From NCBI RefSeq assembly GCF_020164785.1, contig NZ_JAIUGX010000005.1:124001-188000 (forward strand): a DNA stretch of 64,000 bases. Reading direction: 5' to 3'. Under the pieces are notes generated by a model that saw only the letters and a program-made list of their open reading frames with translations, was not told the DNA's origin and did not search any database. Within the stretch, counting starts at the first letter, position 1; each line of letters opens with the position of its first letter. The DNA is from Mesorhizobium sp. ES1-1 (GTDB lineage Bacteria; Pseudomonadota; Alphaproteobacteria; Rhizobiales; Rhizobiaceae). Position numbers and translations under genes: made by a program. Shown here piece after piece: positions 27,732-36,153 of this stretch.

Positions 27732-29273
27732 TCAACCTTCCGGATTGGCGGCGATCTCCTCTCGGCGTCGCGCGACATAGGCATCGAGCTCTTCGCGGAT
27801 CGCGGGGTCCATCACCGGTTCTTCGTAGTCCTGCAGCGCCTGCTGCCAGAGCTCCGTCGCTCGCTCGAGCGCGTCCTTGCCACCGGCTTCCTCCCAGGCG
27901 CCGTGGTTCTGCCAGTTCGACAGCATCGGCTGGTAGAAGGCGGTCGTGTAGCGTGACATGGTGTGTTCGGCACCGAAGAAATGGCCGCCGGCCGGAACCG
28001 ACTTGATCGCTTCGAAACCGAGATCGTCCTCCTGGAAGGGCAGGGGGCGCAGGAACTCCATCATGTTCTGCAGGATCTCGACATCGAGCACGAGCTTTTC
28101 GTAGGACGCCGTCAAGCCGCCCTCCAGCCAGCCCGCCGCATGGTAGATCAAATTGGCGCCGCCCAGAACCGCGCCCCATGTCGCCATTTCCGTCTCGTAG
28201 GCGGCTTGCAGATCGACCACGTTCGAGGCATTCGCATTCGAGGTGCGGTAGGGCAGATTGTAGCGTCGCGCCAATTGGCCTGCGATGATGTTGGCCTTGG
28301 CGTTCTCCGGCGTGCCGAAGGCCGGCGCGCCCGACTTCATGTCGACATTGGAGGTGAAGGCGCCGTACATCACAGGGGTGCCGGGGTTGACCAGCTGCGT
28401 CAGCACCACGCCGAACAGAGCTTCGGCGTTCTGCTGGCAAAGCGCGGCGGCCAGCGTCACGGGCGTCATAGCGCCCATCAGGGTGAACGGCGTGACGGTC
28501 ACCGGCTGGCCATGCTCGGCCATGGCGATCAGACCCTCGGCCATGGCGTCGTCGAACAGGCGTGGCGAGTTGATCGAGATGATCGTCGTCACGCCCGGCG
28601 AGGTCCGCATCTCCTCTACGGAAATGCCGCGCGCAATCGCCATCATGTTGATCCCGTCCATTGCCCTGGCGCTGCCGATCGCCGTGCAATGGAAGGAGAG
28701 GTCGCTGAGCGTCAAGTTGGCGTAATAGGTGTCGAGATGGCGCGAATTGGCCGGCAGTTCCATCGGCGCCACCACCTGGTTGCCGATGATGTGGATGGCG
28801 TTGAAGTGGTGCGCCAGCCGGATGAAGTTCTGATAGTCGGGAAGGTTGCCCTGGCGGCGGCCATTGATGCGGTCGTGGACATTGGGCGGGCCGGCGACCA
28901 GCCCGAAGACCAGCGAGTTGCCGCCAAGATGCACCTGCTTTTCCGGATTGCGGCTGGTCAGCGTGAAGGAGGAAGGCACCGCCCGCAGCGCTCCGCGCAC
29001 CAGGCTTTCGTCGATGCGGATGACCTTCTCCTCGCGATCTACGATGGCGCCCGCAGCGGCGAACAGTTCCATCACCCGGTCGCTCATGACGCGGATGCCG
29101 AGTTCCGACAGGATGCGCATGGACGTGTCGTGCAGCCGCTCCATTCGCTCTTCATCGAGCAGTTGCATGGGCGGGTAGGGGTTCTTCACCTGCTCCCAGG
29201 GCAGTTGCGCGATGCCGCCTCCGCCGCGTCCGGCCTTTCCCCTGCGACCACCGCCGCGCCTGTCCTGTGTCAT
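27732..29273 (-). CDS. MttB-family (trimethylamine/betaine) methyltransferase, non-pyrrolysine
   Basis: A 513-residue TIM-barrel methyltransferase of the trimethylamine methyltransferase superfamily. The frame runs uninterrupted, with no in-frame amber codon, so it belongs to the pyrrolysine-free branch whose studied members demethylate glycine betaine, proline betaine or carnitine onto a corrinoid protein. No corrinoid protein or RamA-type activator is in the window. The N-terminus has an Arg/Gly-rich tract (DRRGGGRRGKAGRGGGG). It is embedded in an operon with sarcosine-oxidase-like subunits, which fits N-demethylation of an amino acid-derived betaine. Confidence 0.88.
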   Translation of the reverse strand: MTQDRRGGGRRGKAGRGGGGIAQLPWEQVKNPYPPMQLLDEERMERLHDTSMRILSELGIRVMSDRVMELFAAAGAIVDREEKVIRIDESLVRGALRAVPSSFTLTSRNPEKQVHLGGNSLVFGLVAGPPNVHDRINGRRQGNLPDYQNFIRLAHHFNAIHIIGNQVVAPMELPANSRHLDTYYANLTLSDLSFHCTAIGSARAMDGINMMAIARGISVEEMRTSPGVTTIISINSPRLFDDAMAEGLIAMAEHGQPVTVTPFTLMGAMTPVTLAAALCQQNAEALFGVVLTQLVNPGTPVMYGAFTSNVDMKSGAPAFGTPENAKANIIAGQLARRYNLPYRTSNANASNVVDLQAAYETEMATWGAVLGGANLIYHAAGWLEGGLTASYEKLVLDVEILQNMMEFLRPLPFQEDDLGFEAIKSVPAGGHFFGAEHTMSRYTTAFYQPMLSNWQNHGAWEEAGGKDALERATELWQQALQDYEEPVMDPAIREELDAYVARRREEIAANPEG

Positions 29274-29294
29274 GTGGCTGCTTTCCTCTTGGCT

Positions 29295-30263
29295 TCAGTA
29301 ACCGCGTTCGGGACTGACGACATTTTCAAGCGGCGCGCCGCCGCGGTAGCGCTTCAGATTGTCGGCGAACATGCGGACCGACTTGATGTCCCAGCCGTCA
29401 TAGACCGCCGCGCAATGCGGGGTGATGGCGACATTCTCATAGCCCCACAGCGGATGGTCCGCAGGCAGGGGCTCGGTCGCGAAGACGTCGAGCGCTGCGC
29501 CCTTGATCTGCTTGCCGTCAAGGGCAGCGAGCAAGGCGGTTTCTTCGACGACGCCGCCGCGCGAGATGTCGATCAGCACGGCAGACGGCCTCATCGCGGC
29601 GAATTCCGCAGCACCGAGCAGGCCGCGCGTTGCAGGCAGCAGCGGAACGCAGCAGACGATGAAATCGGCACGCCCAAGCAGGGTCGGCAGCGCATCCGGG
29701 CCATGCACCTCGTCGAGGCCGTCCATGGCCTTCGGACGCGCGCGGATGCCCAGCGTGCGCATGCCCATGGCCCGTGCGCGGCTGGCGAGCGCCGTGCCAG
29801 TCTTGCCAAGGCCGATGATCAGTACCGTCTTGCCTTCGATCGGCTCAACCCGGCCGTCGCCCCACTGCCGCGCCTGCCGGCGGCGTTCGAAGCCGCGCAG
29901 GTCGAGCGAGAAGGACAGCATGGCGCCAAGCGCGTATTCCGCCAGCATGCCGGCGGCAACGCCAGCCGCGTTGGTCACAGTCAGCCGCTCCGGGTCCCAA
30001 CGGCCGAGATGATCGGTGCCCGAGCCGCCCACGGAGACCCATTTCACGCTCGGGCTTTCGATCAGGGCCTGGCGTGGATAGCGCGGCGTGCCGTCGAAGC
30101 GCACGGAGTAGACCACTTCCGCCGCCACGCGGTCGATCAGTTCGGGCAGGGCGGCATAGCTGTCGCAGGCATGCACCGTGAGATCCGGATGCGTCTCCTC
30201 GAGCACGGCCAGCGCCGCGGCCGGCCGATCGGTGTGCAGGATGACGGATGGATCAGCCGACAC
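29295..30263 (-). CDS. D-2-hydroxyacid dehydrogenase
   Basis: A 322-residue NAD-dependent dehydrogenase of the D-isomer family. The Rossmann loop is IIGLGKTGTALA near residue 150; the catalytic Arg is in DISRGGVVEE, the Glu in DVFATEPLP and the His in ITPHCAAVYDGW. It interconverts 2-keto acids and D-2-hydroxy acids, so it could reduce the keto acid formed from a D-amino acid. It lies between the lyase and the MttB-family gene, with gaps of only 8 and 21 bases. Confidence 0.88.
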   Translation of the reverse strand: MSADPSVILHTDRPAAALAVLEETHPDLTVHACDSYAALPELIDRVAAEVVYSVRFDGTPRYPRQALIESPSVKWVSVGGSGTDHLGRWDPERLTVTNAAGVAAGMLAEYALGAMLSFSLDLRGFERRRQARQWGDGRVEPIEGKTVLIIGLGKTGTALASRARAMGMRTLGIRARPKAMDGLDEVHGPDALPTLLGRADFIVCCVPLLPATRGLLGAAEFAAMRPSAVLIDISRGGVVEETALLAALDGKQIKGAALDVFATEPLPADHPLWGYENVAITPHCAAVYDGWDIKSVRMFADNLKRYRGGAPLENVVSPERGY

Positions 30264-30271
30264 GGTGTTGC

Positions 30272-31180
30272 TCAGCTCAAGCCAATATGGTCGGCCGCAG
30301 GACCGAGCGCCGCAACAAGCCTCTCACCGCTTTCGAAGGTTGCATTCTCGTGCGGAGCCCGCAGGTTCAGCCAACGCCTGTCACCCGAACGCACGGCCAG
30401 CACGGCCTTCATCGCCGGGATGAGGCCGGCATCCTGGATGATCTTGCGGAACGCCTTGATTGCCGCGTCGGCCTCGGCAATTTCTTCTCCGGCCACCGTG
30501 CGATCGTAGAGCGCGCGGATGGCCGCCGCATTGAGGTTGACGGTCGCCGAGATGCAGCCGACCGCGCCACTGGCGAGCCCCTTGGTCAGCTGCGCTTCCG
30601 AACTCGGGAAGACCGCGACGCCAGGCGCCGCGGCGATCACCGCCGCCGCATTGTTCCAGTCGCCGCCGCTGTCCTTGTAAGCCACGACGGTGTCGGGAAA
30701 GGCGTCGTTCAGGCGGGCGGTCAGGGCAGGACTGACGGGCACGCCGGAGTTCTGCGGAATGTGGTAGAGGATAATCTTCATGGCGGGGTTCGCCACTTTC
30801 TCGATCAGCTCGCTGTAGTAGCGCGCCTGGCCGTTGTCGCCGACGGCGGTGTAGAAGAACGATGGCAGCACCATTACCCCGGCGCAGCCGAGCCCGACGG
30901 CGTGGGCGGACAGCTCCGCGGTTTCGGACAGCGCGGTGACGCCGGTACCGGGCATCATTCGGCTCGGTGAGATGCCGGCCTCGACCAGCCATTCCAGAGC
31001 CTGCATGCGCTCGCGCAGGGATAGCGAAAGCGCCTCGCCCGTGGTGCCGAAGGGCGACAGGAAATGCGCGCCTTGGCCCAGCACCCATTTTGCGTGCGAT
31101 ATCCAGAGATCGCGCGCGATGCGGCCATCGCTCTCAAAAGGCGTCAGGATCGGGGCGATGGTTCCTTGCGGGCGGGTCAT
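30272..31180 (-). CDS. Dihydrodipicolinate synthase / N-acetylneuraminate lyase family protein
   Basis: A 302-residue class I aldolase-type protein. It has the GTTGE motif near residue 45, Tyr139 in LYHIPQNSG and the Schiff-base Lys169 in VAYKDSGGD. Members catalyse aldol reactions on pyruvate or related keto acids, or dehydrations and decarboxylations. It is unlikely to be the housekeeping DapA because it sits inside a catabolic operon. Its start overlaps the SoxG-like stop by four bases. Substrate unknown. Confidence 0.85.
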   Translation of the reverse strand: MTRPQGTIAPILTPFESDGRIARDLWISHAKWVLGQGAHFLSPFGTTGEALSLSLRERMQALEWLVEAGISPSRMMPGTGVTALSETAELSAHAVGLGCAGVMVLPSFFYTAVGDNGQARYYSELIEKVANPAMKIILYHIPQNSGVPVSPALTARLNDAFPDTVVAYKDSGGDWNNAAAVIAAAPGVAVFPSSEAQLTKGLASGAVGCISATVNLNAAAIRALYDRTVAGEEIAEADAAIKAFRKIIQDAGLIPAMKAVLAVRSGDRRWLNLRAPHENATFESGERLVAALGPAADHIGLS

Positions 31181-31767
31181 ATGTGTCCTTCCATATCGAT
31201 CGGCAAATCTATGCAGTCCATGGCCGCCGCTGCTGTCGCCCTGGCGAAGTAGGCCGACGCTGTGACGTCGAACAGTACATCAAAACCCTCTTGCGAGCGG
31301 AACGTGACCGCCTCGATGTGGCCAACGCGTGTCTGCGCTATGGCGTCGACGCCGAACGCACCGGCCCGGAGATCAAGCGCGCAGAGCCGCTCCATCGCTT
31401 GCGGCACGTGCCGGCCGGAGAGGCGCATCCACGCCCAACCTTCCTCGCGCCACGATGAATAGGCTTTCGGCCCGGTATCCTTCGTCCAGGCGGCCTTGAG
31501 GTCGGCGAGCGCGTCGCCGGCGCCTTCGGCAAGCAGCAGGATGTCCTCGTTGCCGAGGCGCAGAATCCGCATTCCGTGATGCGAGCCGATACGATTGATT
31601 GCGGGCAGCGAGACGCCGTGCGCCGTGAGCCAGGCGGCGCTGCCGCCGCCCTTCAGGCCAAAACGCGGAGTGGCCGTCAGGTCGTGGAGCGTCACCGCGC
31701 CGACCGGCAGCTTGGTGCCGTGCGCCGCGCCGCCGGCCATGAAGGGGAAGACCGAACTTGGCGCCAC
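31177..31767 (-). CDS. soxG: Sarcosine oxidase gamma subunit-like protein
   Basis: A 196-residue protein of the SoxG family, whose fold resembles the GcvT aminomethyltransferase domain and helps assemble the heterotetrameric oxidase. Recognisable parts are LTATPRFGLKG near the N-terminus and GWAWMRLSGRHVPQAMERLCALDLR in two segments around residue 110. It starts with GTG directly after the SoxA stop codon; an ATG 27 bases later is an alternative. The adjacent beta, delta and alpha subunits confirm the call. Confidence 0.85.
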   Translation of the reverse strand: MAPSSVFPFMAGGAAHGTKLPVGAVTLHDLTATPRFGLKGGGSAAWLTAHGVSLPAINRIGSHHGMRILRLGNEDILLLAEGAGDALADLKAAWTKDTGPKAYSSWREEGWAWMRLSGRHVPQAMERLCALDLRAGAFGVDAIAQTRVGHIEAVTFRSQEGFDVLFDVTASAYFARATAAAAMDCIDLPIDMEGHI

Positions 31768-34626
31768 CTACATCTCCTGCCGTGCGTTGGCGGGATCGAA
31801 GAAGGCATGGCCGACCACCGGCACCTCGACCAGATTGCCGTTGCGGCATTTCACCGTAACCAGCCTGCCTTCGACGGCATCATCCTTATGGACGTAGGCG
31901 AGCCCGATGGTGCAGCCGAGCGTCGGCGAAAAGCCGATAGAGGTGACCTGACCGACAGGATGATTGCCGCGCAGGACGAGGCAGCTTTCGCCGGGTAGAT
32001 CCCGGGCATCGGCGGGAAATCGCAGGCCGACGAGCTGGCGCGACTGGCCCAGCCTTGCGCGCATTTCGATCGACCGTTTGCCGACGAAAAACGGCTTCTT
32101 CTTCGACACCGCCCAGCCGAAACCGAGTTCGTCGGGCGTGGTGATCGCGTCGGTGTCCTGGCCGATCAGAATGTGACCCTTCTCCAGGCGCAGGATGCGG
32201 GAGGCTTCGAGACCGTAAGGCTTCAAACCATGCGGCTCGCCCGCAATCGTCACGGCGTCCCAAAGGGCGGGTGCGAGGCTGGATGGACAATGCAGTTCGT
32301 AACTCAACTCGCCGGTAAAGCCGATCCGCATGACGCGCACGGGCACGCCGGCGGCGACGCCTTCGCGGCCGCTGAGATAGGGGAATGCCTCGCGTCCGAA
32401 ATCGATGTCGCTGTCCAGCGCCTCAAGCACGGCGCGGGCTTTCGGGCCGGTGACGTTCAGGCCGCTGAAGGCGCCGGACAGGTTGAGGACATCGACCCGC
32501 AAGCGCCATTGCGCGTTCCAGAACAGCATGTCGGCATAGACCCGCGCCACAGCCCCGGTGGTGGCGGTCACATAGAAGCGGTCGTCCGCCATGCGGTAGG
32601 CGACGCCGTCGTCGACCACCGAGCCCATCTCGTTGAGCATCAGGCAATAGCGCACACGACCGACCGGTTGATTGGCATGCGCCATCGTGTAAAGGCGGTC
32701 GAGGAATTCGCCGGCATCCGGGCCGCGAAGTTCCAGCTTGCCCAACGTGGACACGTCGAGCAGCCCGACCCCTTGCCGCACCGTCGTGATCTCGTCGCGG
32801 ATCATCTTTTCGGCCGCCCCGGCATCGCCATAGAAATACGGCCGCCACCACGCGCCTACGGGCTTCATCATCGCGTTCAGCGCCAGATGCCTGGCATGCA
32901 ATGCCGTGCGCCGCTCGAGCGGTTCGTGGTGACCGGCGAGCACGCCAAGCGTTTCCGGTCCAACCGGCGGGCGCGCAGTGGTGACGCCGACTTCGGCGAC
33001 AGTGCGGTTGGTCGCCTCGGCAACGATCCTCGACGTTGCCAGCGCGGAATGGCGGCCTTGACTTGGGCCCATGCCGACGGTGGTAAAGCGTTTGACCAGC
33101 TCGATCTCGCGATAACCTTCCTTGACCGCGTTCTGCAGATCCTTGACCTGCAGATCTTCGTCGAAATCGACGAAGTCGCGGCCTTTCTGGTGGGGGACGA
33201 TCGGCAGCACATGGATCGGACCGGCTACCGCAGGCCTGGGCAATATCCTGTCTTCTGCAACGGCGTGCCCGAGCCTTGAGAGGGCGGCAGCAGCCGCGCG
33301 ACGGCCGTCGGCCATCGCGTCCTGCAGATGGCCGTCTGCGGCGACGGAGCCGGCAAGGTGGACCGGCGACGGGGGCAGGCTGAGCGTCATGGTTCCAACG
33401 GCGGCGTCATAACCGACCTTCGCGCCGGCCTGGCAAGGCAACTGCCAGGCGGGCACCTCGCCGGCCGAGACAGCCAGCAGGTCGCATGCGATCCAGCGGC
33501 CGCCGACACGAACCCGCGCCAGATGACGATTGCCCGCCGTCCCCTCGGCGGCTTCTATCGTCGCCGCCTTCCGGATGGCCACGCCCTTGCCGTGCAATTC
33601 GGCTTCGAAGAGGCCGGGCTCGCCGCCGGATCTCGGATCGGCAACGAGAGCGACCGAGACACCGGCCTCGACCAGATCGAGCGCCACGCCATAACCCTCG
33701 TCGCCGGTGGCCAGCACAACGGCCATTTGTCCTGGGCGAACGGCGTAATGACGGATCAGGCGTTGCGCGGCGCCACCGAGCATGATCCCAGGCAGGTCGT
33801 TGTTGCGGAAAATGGCGGGTTGCTCGATCGAGCCGGTCGCCAGGATGACAGCGCGCGCCCGGGTGCGAAAGAGCCGGTTGCCCTGGATCAGCGGCAGCCA
33901 ATTGTCCTCATACCACCCGTTGCAGACGGTGCCGGTCAGCAGGCGCAGGTTTGGCAGCGCTTCCAGCTTGGAGGACAGGTCGGCAAGGAGCGCCGGATCA
34001 TGCCGGCCATAGGTCAGCGAACCGCCGATCTCCGGGTTCTCGTCGCAAAGCACGACATCCGCGCCGGCCTCGGCGGCAGCGATGGCGGCGTTCAGTCCCG
34101 CCGGCCCGGCGCCGACCACCAGGATGTCGCAGTGTAGATGGGTTTTGTCGAAATGCCGGCGCGGGGCCGTGGTGTCGACGACGCCGAGCCCGGCCTTGCG
34201 GCGGATCATCGGCTCCCAGAATTTCAGCCAGCTGTCGCGGCGCGGTCCCATGAAGGTGCGGTAGTAGAAGCCGACCGGCAGGAATCGGCCCAGCCTGTCC
34301 ATGATCGCATCGCGGTCGCGTTCGAGCGTACCGTTAACGTTCTGCGCGCTGACGCTGAGGCCTTCGCTGATCGGCGTGCGATCGGCAGCGACATTCGGCT
34401 CGAACGGCAGTTGCACCAGCGTGTTGGCATCGGCTCCGGTCATCGAGAGGATGCCGCGCGGCCGATGGTATTTGAAGGAACGCGACAGCACCCATTGGCC
34501 TGATGCAGCAAGCGCGCTGGCGATGCTGTCGCCGGCGAAGCCCTCGAAATTCCTGCCCTCGAATGTAAAGCGGACGGAACGCGTTCGGTCGATCCGGTTG
34601 CCCCAGGGCTCAGCCAGCCTATTCAT
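31768..34626 (-). CDS. soxA: Sarcosine oxidase alpha subunit-like protein
   Basis: A 952-residue large subunit. The N-terminal 100 residues form the Fer2_4-type domain without cluster cysteines (RSVRFTFEGRNFEGFAGDS); then comes a Rossmann NAD-binding domain (ILVVGAGPAGLNAAIAAAEAG, split by the usual loop) and a C-terminal folate-binding GcvT domain ending near residue 950. In the known enzyme it binds NAD and folate and the beta subunit oxidises the N-methyl group. I chose ATG 34626, which overlaps the delta-subunit stop (ATGA); the open frame extends to 34731 in non-homologous sequence. Confidence 0.92.
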   Translation of the reverse strand: MNRLAEPWGNRIDRTRSVRFTFEGRNFEGFAGDSIASALAASGQWVLSRSFKYHRPRGILSMTGADANTLVQLPFEPNVAADRTPISEGLSVSAQNVNGTLERDRDAIMDRLGRFLPVGFYYRTFMGPRRDSWLKFWEPMIRRKAGLGVVDTTAPRRHFDKTHLHCDILVVGAGPAGLNAAIAAAEAGADVVLCDENPEIGGSLTYGRHDPALLADLSSKLEALPNLRLLTGTVCNGWYEDNWLPLIQGNRLFRTRARAVILATGSIEQPAIFRNNDLPGIMLGGAAQRLIRHYAVRPGQMAVVLATGDEGYGVALDLVEAGVSVALVADPRSGGEPGLFEAELHGKGVAIRKAATIEAAEGTAGNRHLARVRVGGRWIACDLLAVSAGEVPAWQLPCQAGAKVGYDAAVGTMTLSLPPSPVHLAGSVAADGHLQDAMADGRRAAAAALSRLGHAVAEDRILPRPAVAGPIHVLPIVPHQKGRDFVDFDEDLQVKDLQNAVKEGYREIELVKRFTTVGMGPSQGRHSALATSRIVAEATNRTVAEVGVTTARPPVGPETLGVLAGHHEPLERRTALHARHLALNAMMKPVGAWWRPYFYGDAGAAEKMIRDEITTVRQGVGLLDVSTLGKLELRGPDAGEFLDRLYTMAHANQPVGRVRYCLMLNEMGSVVDDGVAYRMADDRFYVTATTGAVARVYADMLFWNAQWRLRVDVLNLSGAFSGLNVTGPKARAVLEALDSDIDFGREAFPYLSGREGVAAGVPVRVMRIGFTGELSYELHCPSSLAPALWDAVTIAGEPHGLKPYGLEASRILRLEKGHILIGQDTDAITTPDELGFGWAVSKKKPFFVGKRSIEMRARLGQSRQLVGLRFPADARDLPGESCLVLRGNHPVGQVTSIGFSPTLGCTIGLAYVHKDDAVEGRLVTVKCRNGNLVEVPVVGHAFFDPANARQEM

Positions 34627-34889
34627 GGATGAGCCCAACGTTCTGAAGCGTCGAAGGTGCGCAGGACCTCGTTGGTGACGAGGTCGCGCTCGGCCAGGAA
34701 GAAGTAATTGCTCGGCACGTGACGCCACCACTCCACCACGATGCCCTTGCGGTTTTCGGCCCGGAACAGATGTCGCGACCAGTCCGCGTCGGCGGTCCGA
34801 TCGGGATCCGGCTCCGCGCGGACGGGTCCAAAGGATTGGAACTCGTCTATGTTGCGCGGGCCGTTCATCGGGCAGGTCAGGATCTTCAT
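34623..34889 (-). CDS. soxD: Sarcosine oxidase delta subunit-like protein lacking zinc ligands
   Basis: An 88-residue small subunit. Family features are the N-terminal CPMNGPRNIDEF and the EWWRHVPSNYFFLAERD block. In the structurally known sarcosine oxidase the delta subunit binds zinc through three Cys and one His. Here only Cys6 and His57 remain: the second Cys is Asn9 and the third is replaced in VPSNYFF. It therefore belongs to a zinc-less variant, which suggests that the whole complex is a divergent form with its own substrate. Confidence 0.88.
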   Translation of the reverse strand: MKILTCPMNGPRNIDEFQSFGPVRAEPDPDRTADADWSRHLFRAENRKGIVVEWWRHVPSNYFFLAERDLVTNEVLRTFDASERWAHP

Positions 34890-34905
34890 GGTTGGTAGCG
34901 TTTCA

Positions 34906-36147
34906 TCAGTGACTGGCCGCCGTCGCGCCCATTTCGTTGAGCAGCCGGAAGGTCTCGAAACGCTCCAGTGCGAACGGCTTCAACAGGTCGGGGACGCGGC
35001 CCTTGGCGATGGTCTCCGCCATCCGCTTGCCCGCGACCGGCGTTGCCTTGAAGCCCCACGTCCCCCAACCGCAATCGAGCCAAAGGTTCTGGAGCGGGCT
35101 GGCACCCATAATGGGGCTGTAGTCCGGCGTCATATCGGTGATCCCGGCCCATTGCCGGAGCAGACGCACGCCTTGCAGGAAGGGGAAGAGATGCACGGCG
35201 CCTTCGGCGAGGTGTTCCTTCATGTCGAGGGTCGAGCGCGTCGAGTAGAGCTGATAGGGGTCGGAGCCGCCCCCAATGACGATTTCGCCGCGCGAGGACT
35301 GCACCAGATAGGTGTGCAGCGAGACGGAGGAGACCAGCGTGTGCAGCCACGGCTTCAGCGGCTGCGTCACCATCGCCTGCAGCGGATAGCAGCGGATGGG
35401 AAGTTCGACACCGGCCATCAGCGCCACGTCGTAGTTCATCCCGCCGGTGGCGATCAGCACCTGGCCGCAGGCGATACGGCCGCGGCTGGTCTTGACGGAC
35501 TGGACCCGGTCGCCGACGACCTCGAAGCCTTCCACTTCGGTACGCTGATGGATCTCGACGCCGCGTCGCGACGCCTGCGCGGCATAGCCCCAGGCGACCG
35601 CATCGTGCCGCGCGGTGCCGCCGTCCTCATGCCAGAGCCCGCCGAGAATCTCGAGCGCGCCGCCATAGTCCATGTTGAGCGACGGCACGAGCTCCTCGAC
35701 CATCTTCTGATCCACGACTTCGGTGCGTGTGCCAAGATGCTTGCCCATCTCGGCGCGCGAATGGAAGCTGCGCAGGGTCGCTTCCGTATGCGCCAGCGTC
35801 AGCTGGCCGCGCTGCGAGAACATGACGTTGAAGTCGAGTTCCTGGGAGAGGCCCTCGAACAGCTCGACGGCTTCCTTGTAGAAGGCGATGCCTTCCGGTG
35901 TGATGTAGTTCGAGCGGATGGTGGTGGTGTTGCGCGCGGTGTTGCCGCCCGCGAGATAGCCCTTCTCGATGACCGCAACGCTGCTTATGCCGTGATATTT
36001 CGACAGATGGTGGGCGCAGGCCAGGCCGTGGCCGCCGCCCCCGACAATGACGACATCGTAGGATGGCTTGAGATCGGGCGTTGCGGGAATGTCGCCGCTG
36101 ACCGGATAGTCCCTGCTGAGACCGTATTTCAGAAGCCTGAGCGGCAT
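34906..36147 (-). CDS. soxB: Sarcosine oxidase beta subunit-like FAD/FMN oxidoreductase
   Basis: A 413-residue catalytic subunit of the DAO family. The FAD loop is VVIVGGGGHGLACAHHL near residue 32. His181 in GGTARHDAVAW is at the place where covalent FMN is attached in known SoxB proteins. It has the usual C-terminal GWGTWGFKATPVAGK. It oxidises N-methylated amino acids such as sarcosine, feeding the one-carbon unit to folate through the alpha subunit. It lies six bases after the PrpD-family gene and 16 bases before soxD. Confidence 0.92.
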   Translation of the reverse strand: MPLRLLKYGLSRDYPVSGDIPATPDLKPSYDVVIVGGGGHGLACAHHLSKYHGISSVAVIEKGYLAGGNTARNTTTIRSNYITPEGIAFYKEAVELFEGLSQELDFNVMFSQRGQLTLAHTEATLRSFHSRAEMGKHLGTRTEVVDQKMVEELVPSLNMDYGGALEILGGLWHEDGGTARHDAVAWGYAAQASRRGVEIHQRTEVEGFEVVGDRVQSVKTSRGRIACGQVLIATGGMNYDVALMAGVELPIRCYPLQAMVTQPLKPWLHTLVSSVSLHTYLVQSSRGEIVIGGGSDPYQLYSTRSTLDMKEHLAEGAVHLFPFLQGVRLLRQWAGITDMTPDYSPIMGASPLQNLWLDCGWGTWGFKATPVAGKRMAETIAKGRVPDLLKPFALERFETFRLLNEMGATAASH

Positions 36148-36153
36148 GTCAGG

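Noticed and set aside
27732..29273. Pyrrolysine (amber) read-through in the MttB-family gene
   Set aside because: The frame is complete from start to stop with no internal TAG.
27963..30509. Open frame of 848 codons on the plus strand
   Set aside because: It is antisense to the MttB-family and dehydrogenase genes, has His/Arg/Gln-rich low-similarity composition and no ribosome site; high GC content produces such shadows.
19110..36147. Interpretation as a plain creatinine degradation pathway
   Set aside because: Hydantoinase, carbamoylsarcosine-amidase-like and sox-like genes would fit, but no creatininase, creatinase or creatinine deaminase is seen and the Sox delta subunit is atypical.
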